This document shows positions 5,747 to 13,811 of a stretch of DNA of 25,813 nt, in pieces (within the stretch, counting starts at the first letter, position 1; each line of letters begins with the position of its first letter). The DNA lies in the NCBI GenBank assembly GCA_040389305.1, contig JAZKAD010000062.1, forward strand, positions 1 through 25,813, in the 5' to 3' direction. The stretch comes from JAZKAD01 sp040389305. Lineage in GTDB: Bacteria; Pseudomonadota; Alphaproteobacteria; Rickettsiales; Rickettsiaceae. A program made the position numbers and the translations under genes. The notes under the pieces were generated by a model. It was given only the letters and a program-made list of their open reading frames with translations, ran no database searches and was not told the origin of the DNA.

Positions 5747-8158
5747 ATGCTAGATCTCCCAAAAAACTACGACTTCGCTCTTTCGGAAAAAAAATGGCAA
5801 AAATTTTGGAAGGAACAGAAGGTATATCAATGGATAGAGAGTGAGCCTAGAAAAAACACTTTCGTTGTAGATACTCCGCCTCCAACGGTATCAGGCCAGC
5901 TACATATGGGGCATATTTTCAGCTATACCCAAACAGATTTTGTTGTAAGATTCATGCGCATGAGGGGTAAGAATATTTTCTACCCTATGGGATTCGATGA
6001 TAACGGCCTTCCTACTGAGCGCCTCGTGGAGAAGCAAAGAAAAGTTAGGGCAAATAGCATGCCTCGCGAAGAATTTATCAAAATTTGTGAAGAGGTAGTG
6101 GCGGCTGAGGAGGAGATATTCCGCAACCTATTTAATAGTGTTGGTTTGTCTGTTGATTGGAGCCTAGAATATCAAACAATTAGCCCATCCTCGCGTGCGA
6201 TTTCGCAAATGTCTTTCCTGGATCTTGTGGGTAAGGATCAGATCTATAGAAGCGAGCAGCCAATGCTTTGGGATCCTGTAGATCAAACAGCGTTAGCACA
6301 AGCTGATATAGAAGATAAAGAACGCGAATCTGTAATGAATGACATAGCTTTTCAAGTAGAATCTGGAGAGCAAATCGTTATTGCAACAACTAGACCAGAA
6401 TTGCTTCCTGCCTGCGTTGCTGTGTTCTATCATCCTGATGATGTAAGATATAAGCATCTTAAAGGCCAAAATGCTGTTACTCCGTTATTTGGAGCGAAAG
6501 TCCCGCTTCTTGAAGATGATATGGTGCAAATAGACAAAGGCACTGGTCTTGTTATGTGCTGTACTTTTGGCGACAACACTGACGTGCTTTGGTGGAAAAA
6601 ACACAATCTACCTTTAAAGGTTATTGTGGATAAAATGGGCCGAATTTCTGGCGTTAAGGTATCTGAGGCAAGGGCAAACATCATAGAGGAGTTAAAAGCA
6701 GCAAATCTTCTTCTTGCGCAAACTCCTATAATTCAAAATGTTAAATGCGCAGAACGTTCAGGAGCTCCTCTCGAGATACTGACGACAGCTCAGTGGTTTG
6801 TGAAAACTCTTGAATATAAAGATGCGATGCTTAGACGCTCAAACGAGCTTAACTGGCATCCGAAATCTATGAAAATTCGCCTTGATAACTGGATTAATGG
6901 CTTATCTTGGGACTGGTGTATCAGCCGCCAGCGGTTTTTTGGAGTGCCTTTTCCAGTATGGTATTCAAAGCGCGAAGGAGAAGAAGGCAAACCAATTTTT
7001 GCAGAAGTTGATCAATTACCTGTGGATCCTTTGAAAGATCTTCCTCGCGGGTATAAGAGGGAAGAAGTTGAAGCTGACCATGATGTAATGGATACATGGG
7101 CTACTAGTGCGGTTTCTCCGCAGCTTAGTAGTCACGGCATTTCAGAAGAATTTGCCTTGGATATAGGGCGGCATAAGAAACTTTTTCCAGGTGACTTAAG
7201 GCCTCAAGCTCATGAAATTATTCGTGTTTGGACCTTTAATACCATCTTAAAAAGCCATCTGCATCAAGATGTACTTCCGTGGAAGAATATCATGATAAGT
7301 GGGTGGTGTTTGGCCGCTGATAAAAGCAAAATGTCTAAGTCTAAAGGTAGCAGCGTTACTCCAGACGGGCTGCTATCTCAATATGGCGCAGATACTCTAA
7401 GATATTGGTCTGGAGGCTCAAAGCTTGGAGCTGATACAGTATATTCCGAAGACGTTATCAAAAACGGAAAAAGACTAGTGAACAAACTTTGGAATGCTAC
7501 AAAGTTTGCGGGGCAGCATTTAAACAATAAGCATGAAGGAAATATCACTCATACCACGGATAAATGGCTTATCTCAAAGCTTCATCAGGTGGTAGATACT
7601 GCAACAAAAGAATTCGAAAAATTTGAATATGCCGGAGCTTTAGCCGCAGTGGAAGAGTTCTTTTGGAAGGATTTTTGTGATAATTATCTAGAGATGGCAA
7701 AATCTAGAACTTATAACGAAGATGCTAGTGATGCTGATGGGCAGCAAAGCGCTATCAGAACGCTGCATATAGCATTAGATACAATATTAAAACTCTTTGC
7801 ACCATTTATGCCATATATTACAGAAGAGTTATACCAAGCGGCTTTTGGCAATACTTCCGAAAAACCCGCGTCACTACATGCTAGGGGAAGCTGGCCAAGA
7901 ACCGACGGCTACAGCTTTGATCTTGCATCTTTAGAGGCGGGAGGATATGCTATTGCTGTTTTAGACTTGGTCCGTAAATCAAAAGCTGAGAAGAACTTAT
8001 CTATCAAAGCCGAAGTGGAGGTTTTAGAGTTCTCGGCAGGAGTTCAACTACCTGAAGATTTGCTGCGTGATTTGGCAAATGTCACGACGAGTAAGGCTAT
8101 AAGGCAAGATGGACTCGGAGAAGTAAAAGCCAAAATAGAGTATTTGGATAACTTATGA
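5747..8158 (+). CDS. valS: valine--tRNA ligase (rickettsial/archaeal-like ValRS)
   Basis: Class I aminoacyl-tRNA synthetase (803 aa) that charges tRNA-Val. The HIGH-type motif is HMGH (residues 53-56) in TVSGQLHMGHIFSYTQTDF, and KMSKS is at about 528-532. The editing (CP1) domain shows ATTRPELLPACVAVFYHP and GTGLVMCCTFGD. DVMDTWATSAVSPQ and the C-terminal anticodon-binding domain (KLWNATKFAGQHL, LFAPFMPYITEELYQ) are present. The sequence is of the Rickettsia kind, which in published trees groups with archaeal ValRS rather than the usual bacterial one. An in-frame ATG at 5717 would add ten residues; I prefer 5747 because of the promoter position and the LPKNYDF start of relatives. Neither start has a clear Shine-Dalgarno. 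Its stop overlaps the wecB start. Confidence 0.93.
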   Translation: MLDLPKNYDFALSEKKWQKFWKEQKVYQWIESEPRKNTFVVDTPPPTVSGQLHMGHIFSYTQTDFVVRFMRMRGKNIFYPMGFDDNGLPTERLVEKQRKVRANSMPREEFIKICEEVVAAEEEIFRNLFNSVGLSVDWSLEYQTISPSSRAISQMSFLDLVGKDQIYRSEQPMLWDPVDQTALAQADIEDKERESVMNDIAFQVESGEQIVIATTRPELLPACVAVFYHPDDVRYKHLKGQNAVTPLFGAKVPLLEDDMVQIDKGTGLVMCCTFGDNTDVLWWKKHNLPLKVIVDKMGRISGVKVSEARANIIEELKAANLLLAQTPIIQNVKCAERSGAPLEILTTAQWFVKTLEYKDAMLRRSNELNWHPKSMKIRLDNWINGLSWDWCISRQRFFGVPFPVWYSKREGEEGKPIFAEVDQLPVDPLKDLPRGYKREEVEADHDVMDTWATSAVSPQLSSHGISEEFALDIGRHKKLFPGDLRPQAHEIIRVWTFNTILKSHLHQDVLPWKNIMISGWCLAADKSKMSKSKGSSVTPDGLLSQYGADTLRYWSGGSKLGADTVYSEDVIKNGKRLVNKLWNATKFAGQHLNNKHEGNITHTTDKWLISKLHQVVDTATKEFEKFEYAGALAAVEEFFWKDFCDNYLEMAKSRTYNEDASDADGQQSAIRTLHIALDTILKLFAPFMPYITEELYQAAFGNTSEKPASLHARGSWPRTDGYSFDLASLEAGGYAIAVLDLVRKSKAEKNLSIKAEVEVLEFSAGVQLPEDLLRDLANVTTSKAIRQDGLGEVKAKIEYLDNL

Positions 8159-9288
8159 ATAAGCGACTACTCTTTATTTTTGGCACCCGTCCTGAGGCCA
8201 TTAAAATGGCGCCCCTCATAAAGCTTGCTAAGGAAAGCGAGGCCGAGGAGAACAAGAATTTTGATGTAACTGTTTGCGTGACAGGGCAGCATAGACAGAT
8301 GCTAGATCAAGTTCTCGAATTCTTCGGCATTACGCCAGATTTTGACCTCGATATAATGACTCCTGGTCAAAATTTATTTGATGTGACGAGTATTGGTATT
8401 AGCCGCCTTAAAGATGTGATATCTAGGGCAAAACCAGATGTTATTTTCGTGCAAGGCGATACTACTACGGCGTTCATGGGAGCTCTTGCTGGATATTATA
8501 CCAAAACCAAGGTAGCCCATATCGAAGCTGGTCTTAGAAGCGGAGATAAATTTTCTCCATGGCCCGAAGAGGGGTTTAGAGAGATGGTAAGCCATATAGC
8601 AGATTATCATTTTGTACCCACTAAACTTGCGGCAGAAAATTTAGCGAAAGAAAATGTTACAAAAAATGTGCATATCACAGGAAATACTGTGATTGATGCT
8701 CTTTTTATGGGCCTTGATATTATTAAAGGGTCAGAAGAAGAGGAGTACATAGCATTTTTTGAGTATCTTGATCTTTCTAAAAAAACAATACTTATTACCG
8801 GACATAGAAGGGAAAGCTTCGGCTCGCCCCTTGAAAATATATGCATAGCTATTAAACGCCTTGCCCTCGAACATCCCGATATGCAATTTATATATCCGGT
8901 GCATAAAAATCCAAATGTAAAATCCGTAGTGGAAAATATGCTATCTGATTTACCAAATGTTTTTTTAATAGAGCCACTGGACTATCAGCATATAATCTAT
9001 CTTATGAATAAGTCGTATATCATTATCACCGATTCTGGCGGAATCCAAGAAGAAGCTCCGTCACTTGGTAAACCCGTTTTGGTGACGCGTGATGTTACAG
9101 AGCGTACGGAAGGCATAGAAGCTGGCGGCGCTAGATTAGTCGGAACTAATACCGAAGCTATATACCTTGAGGCAAAGAGGCTATTTATAGACGAAGATCA
9201 TTACAAATCTATGTCTATTGCAGCAAACCCTTATGGTGAAGGAAAGGCAAGCGAGAAGATATTAGGAGTAATAACAAATGAAATATAA
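8155..9288 (+). CDS. wecB: UDP-N-acetylglucosamine 2-epimerase (non-hydrolysing)
   Basis: WecB (377 aa) interconverts UDP-GlcNAc and UDP-ManNAc in the cytoplasm, supplying ManNAc-type sugars for surface glycans. Motifs in order: FGTRPEAIKMAPLI (residues about 9-22), TGQHRQML, VQGDTTTAFMGAL, HIEAGLRSGD, the SPWPEEGFRE block, ITGNTVIDAL, TGHRRESFG, and SGGIQEEAPSLGKPVLVTRDVTERTEG, with the catalytic Asp, two Glu and His all present. Within the PEE block, bacterial relatives usually have NR, and here it is FR, a change close to the active site. The ATG overlaps the valS stop by 4 nt and its own end overlaps the next gene by 11 nt. It is therefore likely expressed from the valS promoter as the first gene of the glycan locus. 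Confidence 0.93.
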   Translation: MNKRLLFIFGTRPEAIKMAPLIKLAKESEAEENKNFDVTVCVTGQHRQMLDQVLEFFGITPDFDLDIMTPGQNLFDVTSIGISRLKDVISRAKPDVIFVQGDTTTAFMGALAGYYTKTKVAHIEAGLRSGDKFSPWPEEGFREMVSHIADYHFVPTKLAAENLAKENVTKNVHITGNTVIDALFMGLDIIKGSEEEEYIAFFEYLDLSKKTILITGHRRESFGSPLENICIAIKRLALEHPDMQFIYPVHKNPNVKSVVENMLSDLPNVFLIEPLDYQHIIYLMNKSYIIITDSGGIQEEAPSLGKPVLVTRDVTERTEGIEAGGARLVGTNTEAIYLEAKRLFIDEDHYKSMSIAANPYGEGKASEKILGVITNEI

Positions 9289-10690
9289 GATTGCCTATAA
9301 GCAAATGCCTGAGATTATTAAAAAGCCTATAAGAATAGTATATTACTTTCTAAGAAAGCACAAAAATACTATCACTCTTTTTTTAAGAAAGTGGTGTTAT
9401 AGCAATCCCTATCAATATCTTTCTTTATCGCCAGCCGACTTAAATATACAAGTGATGCATAAAGAATTTGTAGTTAGCGCTAATTTTCCTGAATATAGTA
9501 TTATTACGCCCGTCCTAAACGAAGAAAAAAATATTCTGGAGTTGCTGCGGTCCATTGAAGCCCAGACTTATAAGCCAGCAGAAATAATAATTATTGATGG
9601 AGGGTCTACCGACTCTACAATTGATAAAATTCAATCACATCAAAAAAGCTCCTCATTAAATATTATACTTATTTTTTCTGAAGTCAAAAATATTGGTTAC
9701 CAACGCAATATTGGCATAAAGCAAGCAAAGTACGATATAATAATGAACGTTGACGCTGGCACTCGTCTCGATAAGAATTATTCTGCAAATGCCATCGGTC
9801 CCTTTCATGAAAATCCTGCATTAGATCTTGTTTGTGGCGTGCATTACCCGCATGTTCAATATCCATGGTCAGAAAGCTTTTCTCCTGTTGAGCACTTCAA
9901 AGATAGACAAGATCCTTACGGAGCATGTCTCGTATATAAAAAGGATACTGCTATAAAAATTGGTTTGTATCCCGAATATCTGACATATGCTGGCGAAGAT
10001 ACCTTATTTGCATATAAATATAGAAAAGTATCAAAGGAATGGGTGTTCAATAAAGCGGCATTTATTTATTGGGAGCATCCTGAAACTCTAGAGGAAGCCC
10101 AGGAAAAAATTTCAAGGTATACTAAAGCGAATTTTGAGATAGGACTCTGGCCATATTTTTATACGGATTACAGCTATTTATTGAAATTTAAAGATAGATA
10201 TTTATTCTGGATAAAGTTTGATTTTGCGGGATATTTAGGTCTAACATATAAGAATTTTCTAGAGTATCAAAAAGATCAAGCTCAGATAGAAACAAAGAGG
10301 CGCCATATTGAGGGTGTATGCTTCGTGTTATCGGAAGCTCCTATAGACCATAAAGAAGCATCAAAGGCTAGAGAAATAGCTGTTGCCTATACTCAAAAAA
10401 ACTATAAAGTATTTTTTATTTTTAATAAAAACATAACGACCGAGAGACCCAAAAGATTTTTTGATGTCGACCATACATTACTAGAGATCGTGTATTATAA
10501 AGATTTTTGCCCCATAGAATTTAAGGAAAGATATGGTTGTTATTTTGATAACGCATTATTCATAACTAAAAAAAATAGCCCCCTTTTAACTATGCCCGCA
10601 TTTAAAAGCTTAATGCATAATGCCAAGGTAGATCTCGAAGATGCGCACGAAAGAGTTCAATATCCAAACATTTTATTAATGACTAAGTAG
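9278..10690 (+). CDS. family 2 glycosyltransferase with extra C-terminal domain
   Basis: This is a 470-aa protein. Residues about 70-300 form a GT-A fold family 2 glycosyltransferase: YSIITPVLNEEKNILELLRSIEAQTYKPAEIIIIDGGSTDST is the nucleotide-sugar start, NIGYQRNIGIKQAKYDIIMNVDAGT is the metal-binding region, and YAGEDTLFAYKYRK is the catalytic-base (ED) region. The usual DXD appears as DAG, which is atypical. Residues 1-60 are basic and hydrophobic without a clean signal peptide. Residues about 335-470 are an added domain (GVCFVLSEAPIDHKEASKAREIAVAYTQKNYKVFFIFN), possibly a Rossmann-like half-domain such as the start of a GT-B transferase; I cannot name it. It overlaps wecB by 11 nt and ends 8 nt before the first GT10 gene. 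Donor and acceptor are unknown. Confidence 0.8.
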   Translation: MKYKIAYKQMPEIIKKPIRIVYYFLRKHKNTITLFLRKWCYSNPYQYLSLSPADLNIQVMHKEFVVSANFPEYSIITPVLNEEKNILELLRSIEAQTYKPAEIIIIDGGSTDSTIDKIQSHQKSSSLNIILIFSEVKNIGYQRNIGIKQAKYDIIMNVDAGTRLDKNYSANAIGPFHENPALDLVCGVHYPHVQYPWSESFSPVEHFKDRQDPYGACLVYKKDTAIKIGLYPEYLTYAGEDTLFAYKYRKVSKEWVFNKAAFIYWEHPETLEEAQEKISRYTKANFEIGLWPYFYTDYSYLLKFKDRYLFWIKFDFAGYLGLTYKNFLEYQKDQAQIETKRRHIEGVCFVLSEAPIDHKEASKAREIAVAYTQKNYKVFFIFNKNITTERPKRFFDVDHTLLEIVYYKDFCPIEFKERYGCYFDNALFITKKNSPLLTMPAFKSLMHNAKVDLEDAHERVQYPNILLMTK

Positions 10691-10698
10691 GAAATATT

Positions 10699-11742
10699 AT
10701 GAAAGTACGTTATACAAAAATTGTATTGGCTTTAGTAGTCATTATAGGATCTGTTCTATTTTATAAATCCTCCTACTCTACTGCGCCAAAGGCTCATCTA
10801 CAAGCTTTCCTAACAGGAAAACCTGTTTTGAAGGTAGGGGTAATGAATTTTGAAAAGAGCGATACTAATAACCCTTATACTTTATGGGGTATGCTTAGTG
10901 AAAAATACACAATTCAAAAGGTCGATAGCACAACCAGTGATAATTATGATGTTTTAGTCACTGGCTGGTTTGAGGATAGAAAAGTACCTGAAAGCAAAAA
11001 CCCTAACTTAATCAAAATACATTATACAGCAGAAACTTACGTTGGAGATCCAAAAGCGCGCACGAAGGATCACGACTTAGTGCTCGGTTTTGATTTTATA
11101 GACGCTCCTAATTATATCAGACTGCCTTTTGCTTATATTTTTTATAACGACGAAAGTCAAAATGACAAAATGCGTCATGACTACCAGCGCAAAGAGCAAA
11201 AATGTGAACCTCAAAAGAAAAAGCATTTTGCTTGTTTTCTAGCTAGTAACGGCGGATATGAGGTATATCATTTCAACGGTGCTCATTTGCGTAATCGTCT
11301 CTTCCACTTACTCTCTCTATATAAACCAGTGATGAGTGGTGGCAGGTGGCTTAATAACACAAGAGGCCCTATACCAAGAGGCACAGAGCTTGAATGGCTA
11401 TCTCAATGTAAATTCACTATAGCTTATGAAAACGATATATCTTATCCGGGATATATTACAGAAAAACCTTTCCAAGCTTGGTTTGCCGGAACCGTTCCTT
11501 TGTATAACTCTCACCCAGATAGTCTTGTAGATATAAATAAAAATGCAGTAATTTATGCAGGAGACTTTAAAACAGAAGAAGAGCTTGTTGAATATATCAA
11601 AAAAGTAGATAATGATGATGAGCTATATTGCAAAATCTGGAATGAGCGTCTTCTGACAGATCCAGAAAAAGACTATAGTGTTGTAAGAGCAAAAGTAACT
11701 AAGAAGCTAGATGAGATACTGGCTAAGAAATTCGGGAAGTGA
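10699..11742 (+). CDS. family 10 glycosyltransferase (fucosyltransferase-like), copy A
   Basis: This is a 347-aa protein of the GT10 alpha-1,3/1,4-fucosyltransferase type, which transfers fucose from GDP-fucose to GlcNAc-containing chains. The N-terminal half shows LIKIHYTAETY and DLVLGFDFIDAPNYIRLP, equivalent to the YTGEN...GFD...RLP region of the family. The C-terminal donor-binding half shows SQCKFTIAYENDISYPGYITEKPFQAWFAGTVPLYN, the family signature (residues about 235-270, with YEN and TEK). Residues 8-24 form a single hydrophobic segment after a basic start, predicting a signal anchor with the enzyme outside the cytoplasm. AGGA overlapping the previous stop is the ribosome site. Residues 192-347 are identical to copy B. 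Relative to B, A lacks 16 residues just before that block. Confidence 0.82.
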   Translation: MKVRYTKIVLALVVIIGSVLFYKSSYSTAPKAHLQAFLTGKPVLKVGVMNFEKSDTNNPYTLWGMLSEKYTIQKVDSTTSDNYDVLVTGWFEDRKVPESKNPNLIKIHYTAETYVGDPKARTKDHDLVLGFDFIDAPNYIRLPFAYIFYNDESQNDKMRHDYQRKEQKCEPQKKKHFACFLASNGGYEVYHFNGAHLRNRLFHLLSLYKPVMSGGRWLNNTRGPIPRGTELEWLSQCKFTIAYENDISYPGYITEKPFQAWFAGTVPLYNSHPDSLVDINKNAVIYAGDFKTEEELVEYIKKVDNDDELYCKIWNERLLTDPEKDYSVVRAKVTKKLDEILAKKFGK

Positions 11743-11750
11743 AGCGGGTA
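11270..11750 (+). repeat. 481-bp direct repeat, copy 1 (3' part of GT10 copy A)
   Basis: It aligns without gaps to 12375-12855 with one difference, A at 11718 versus C at 12823, which is silent (Ile). It covers the last 156 codons, the stop and 8 further bases. Identity stops abruptly at both ends. Confidence 0.95.
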
Positions 11751-11755
11751 TATTA

Positions 11756-12847
11756 ATGAAATTATCTTACTCAAAGATTCTATCTATATTAGCTTTAGCA
11801 ATTCTTTCTACTTTATTTTACAAATCCCATTACTTTGACCGAGCTAAAATCCATGTTAAATCATGGATTTCTAGCAAGCCTATTTTAAGAGTTGGGGTAG
11901 TGAGGTTCGAAGATACCAGACCCGATGGATTTTGGAATGAAGATAACGCTTATTCTTTTTGGGGCATGTTATCTGATAAATATACGGTAGAGAAAGTAGA
12001 TAGCAAAAACCAGAATGATTATGATATTTTAATTACTGGATATCTACCCGAGACAGAGTATATCAAAAACTCAAATCCTAATTTAATTAAAATACACTAC
12101 ACATACGAAACATACACAGGCAAACCCGCTGAGCATCTTAAGGATCACGATTTGGTTATGGGCTTTGATTCTATCGATGCCCCAAATTACATTAGACTGC
12201 CATTCTATTATCTCTTTTTTAAGGATAAAATAAGGCATGACTACGAGCGTAAGGAGCAGAAATGCGCGCCTCAAAAGAAAAAGCATTTTGCTTGTTTTTT
12301 AGCGAGTAATGGTGCTTATGACATAGTTCACACATTGGATTCTCATGGAAATTTGCATTCTCTAACTGGTCATGATTTCAACGGTGCTCATTTGCGTAAT
12401 CGTCTCTTCCACTTACTCTCTCTATATAAACCAGTGATGAGTGGTGGCAGGTGGCTTAATAACACAAGAGGCCCTATACCAAGAGGCACAGAGCTTGAAT
12501 GGCTATCTCAATGTAAATTCACTATAGCTTATGAAAACGATATATCTTATCCGGGATATATTACAGAAAAACCTTTCCAAGCTTGGTTTGCCGGAACCGT
12601 TCCTTTGTATAACTCTCACCCAGATAGTCTTGTAGATATAAATAAAAATGCAGTAATTTATGCAGGAGACTTTAAAACAGAAGAAGAGCTTGTTGAATAT
12701 ATCAAAAAAGTAGATAATGATGATGAGCTATATTGCAAAATCTGGAATGAGCGTCTTCTGACAGATCCAGAAAAAGACTATAGTGTTGTAAGAGCAAAAG
12801 TAACTAAGAAGCTAGATGAGATCCTGGCTAAGAAATTCGGGAAGTGA
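11756..12847 (+). CDS. family 10 glycosyltransferase (fucosyltransferase-like), copy B
   Basis: This 363-aa paralogue of the preceding gene has the same layout: an N-terminal basic stretch and hydrophobic anchor (residues about 6-23, KILSILALAILSTLFYKS), a diverged N-terminal half (IHYTYETYTGKPAEHLKDHDLVMGFD), and a donor-binding C-terminal half whose residues 208-363 match copy A exactly. It has an extra stretch (DIVHTLDSHGNLHSLTGHD) immediately before the shared block. I start it at ATG 11756, 13 nt after the copy A stop. The in-frame ATG at 11711 lies inside copy A and would put a charged extension before the anchor. Likely role: fucosylation of a second acceptor using the same donor. The substrates are inferred from the family, not seen. 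Confidence 0.82.
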   Translation: MKLSYSKILSILALAILSTLFYKSHYFDRAKIHVKSWISSKPILRVGVVRFEDTRPDGFWNEDNAYSFWGMLSDKYTVEKVDSKNQNDYDILITGYLPETEYIKNSNPNLIKIHYTYETYTGKPAEHLKDHDLVMGFDSIDAPNYIRLPFYYLFFKDKIRHDYERKEQKCAPQKKKHFACFLASNGAYDIVHTLDSHGNLHSLTGHDFNGAHLRNRLFHLLSLYKPVMSGGRWLNNTRGPIPRGTELEWLSQCKFTIAYENDISYPGYITEKPFQAWFAGTVPLYNSHPDSLVDINKNAVIYAGDFKTEEELVEYIKKVDNDDELYCKIWNERLLTDPEKDYSVVRAKVTKKLDEILAKKFGK

Positions 12848-12855
12848 AGCGGGTA
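12375..12855 (+). repeat. 481-bp direct repeat, copy 2 (3' part of GT10 copy B)
   Basis: This is the partner of 11270-11750 at an offset of 1105 bp. The sequence just upstream of the two copies is only moderately similar, apart from a 30-bp shared block at about 11211-11240 and 12270-12299. Confidence 0.95.
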
Positions 12856-12912
12856 ATGACATTGAAATAAAAATACTATATTAATGATTATATAAAAAAA
12901 GGAAGTTAAAGT

Positions 12913-13770
12913 ATGGCATCTAAAATAAAATCTTCAAAAATGGTAATAGCTTTATTTTTGGTAGTAGCATTTGTAATAATGCTACTAAGCAAGACGCCAA
13001 TGAGGCAGCATTTTTTTTCTGCCTCATTGGGTCTCTATTCAAAGGATAATCATTGTCCGAAGACTCCGTTTTTTGGAGCGCGCGAAAAATATTCTAGCCA
13101 AGCTTACGAAGACTATGTATTGGGAAATATTTTCACCGATGTCAAAAATGGGTTTTATGTTGATGTAGGGGCAAACAACCCCGATGGTGCAAATGTTTCA
13201 AAGTATTTTTATGCTATGGGGTGGCATGGAATGAACTTTGAGCCGCAAACAAAACATTACGAAGCCTTATTATTGGCTAGGAAAGGTGACATTAACATCA
13301 ATAAAGCTGTCAGTGATACTGATGGCGATTTAGTAACTTTTTATATACCTCAGGACGCCGATGTCTTATCAAGTCTTGACCCAAATCTGTTGCAGTCATT
13401 GCCTAGTGACGCCAAGGTCGATAAAGTGACTGTAGAAACGACAACGCTAACTAAGGCCTTCAAAGAGCATAATATTAAAGATATAGATTTTCTTAAAATA
13501 GACGTAGAGGGCTACGAAGATAAAGTAGTGGCTGGATTAGATTTTAGTACTTATAGGCCTAAAGTAGTAGTGCTGGAATATGTTTCGCCTACTGGTAGAT
13601 TTGGTTATCAAAAATTTACTCCTATCATGTTAAATAATGGGTATTTATTCGGTATGTCTGACGGGTTAAATTATTATTTCTATAGACAAGAAGATGTCTC
13701 AGAATTTGAGCATAAATTTAAGACGATGGAAAAATGCGTTATAATTGATAGATGGAGAAGAGGTATATAA
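12913..13770 (+). CDS. FkbM-family SAM-dependent methyltransferase, membrane anchored
   Basis: This 285-aa protein has the FkbM methyltransferase fold, a family that O-methylates sugars and polyketides. The SAM-binding loop is GFYVDVGANNPDG (residues 80-92), followed by MNFEPQ (acidic end of strand 2). The later motif DIDFLKIDVEGYEDKVVAGLD (about 192-212) and PKVVVLEYVSPTG complete the family pattern. Residues about 10-26 are a hydrophobic anchor after a Lys-rich start, predicting an N-in/C-out protein, which is odd for an enzyme that needs cytoplasmic SAM. A GGAAG Shine-Dalgarno (12901-12905) lies 7 nt before the ATG. The gene sits 65 bp after GT10 copy B, so it probably modifies the same glycan. 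Confidence 0.82.
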   Translation: MASKIKSSKMVIALFLVVAFVIMLLSKTPMRQHFFSASLGLYSKDNHCPKTPFFGAREKYSSQAYEDYVLGNIFTDVKNGFYVDVGANNPDGANVSKYFYAMGWHGMNFEPQTKHYEALLLARKGDININKAVSDTDGDLVTFYIPQDADVLSSLDPNLLQSLPSDAKVDKVTVETTTLTKAFKEHNIKDIDFLKIDVEGYEDKVVAGLDFSTYRPKVVVLEYVSPTGRFGYQKFTPIMLNNGYLFGMSDGLNYYFYRQEDVSEFEHKFKTMEKCVIIDRWRRGI

Positions 13771-13811
13771 TTATGCAATTATCAATAACAAAGTCATAAA
13801 TCATGAGATAA

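Noticed and set aside
11711..11755. ATG 11711 as start of GT10 copy B
   Set aside because: It lies within the coding end of copy A and puts a charged extension before the membrane anchor; ATG 11756 gives the same layout as copy A.
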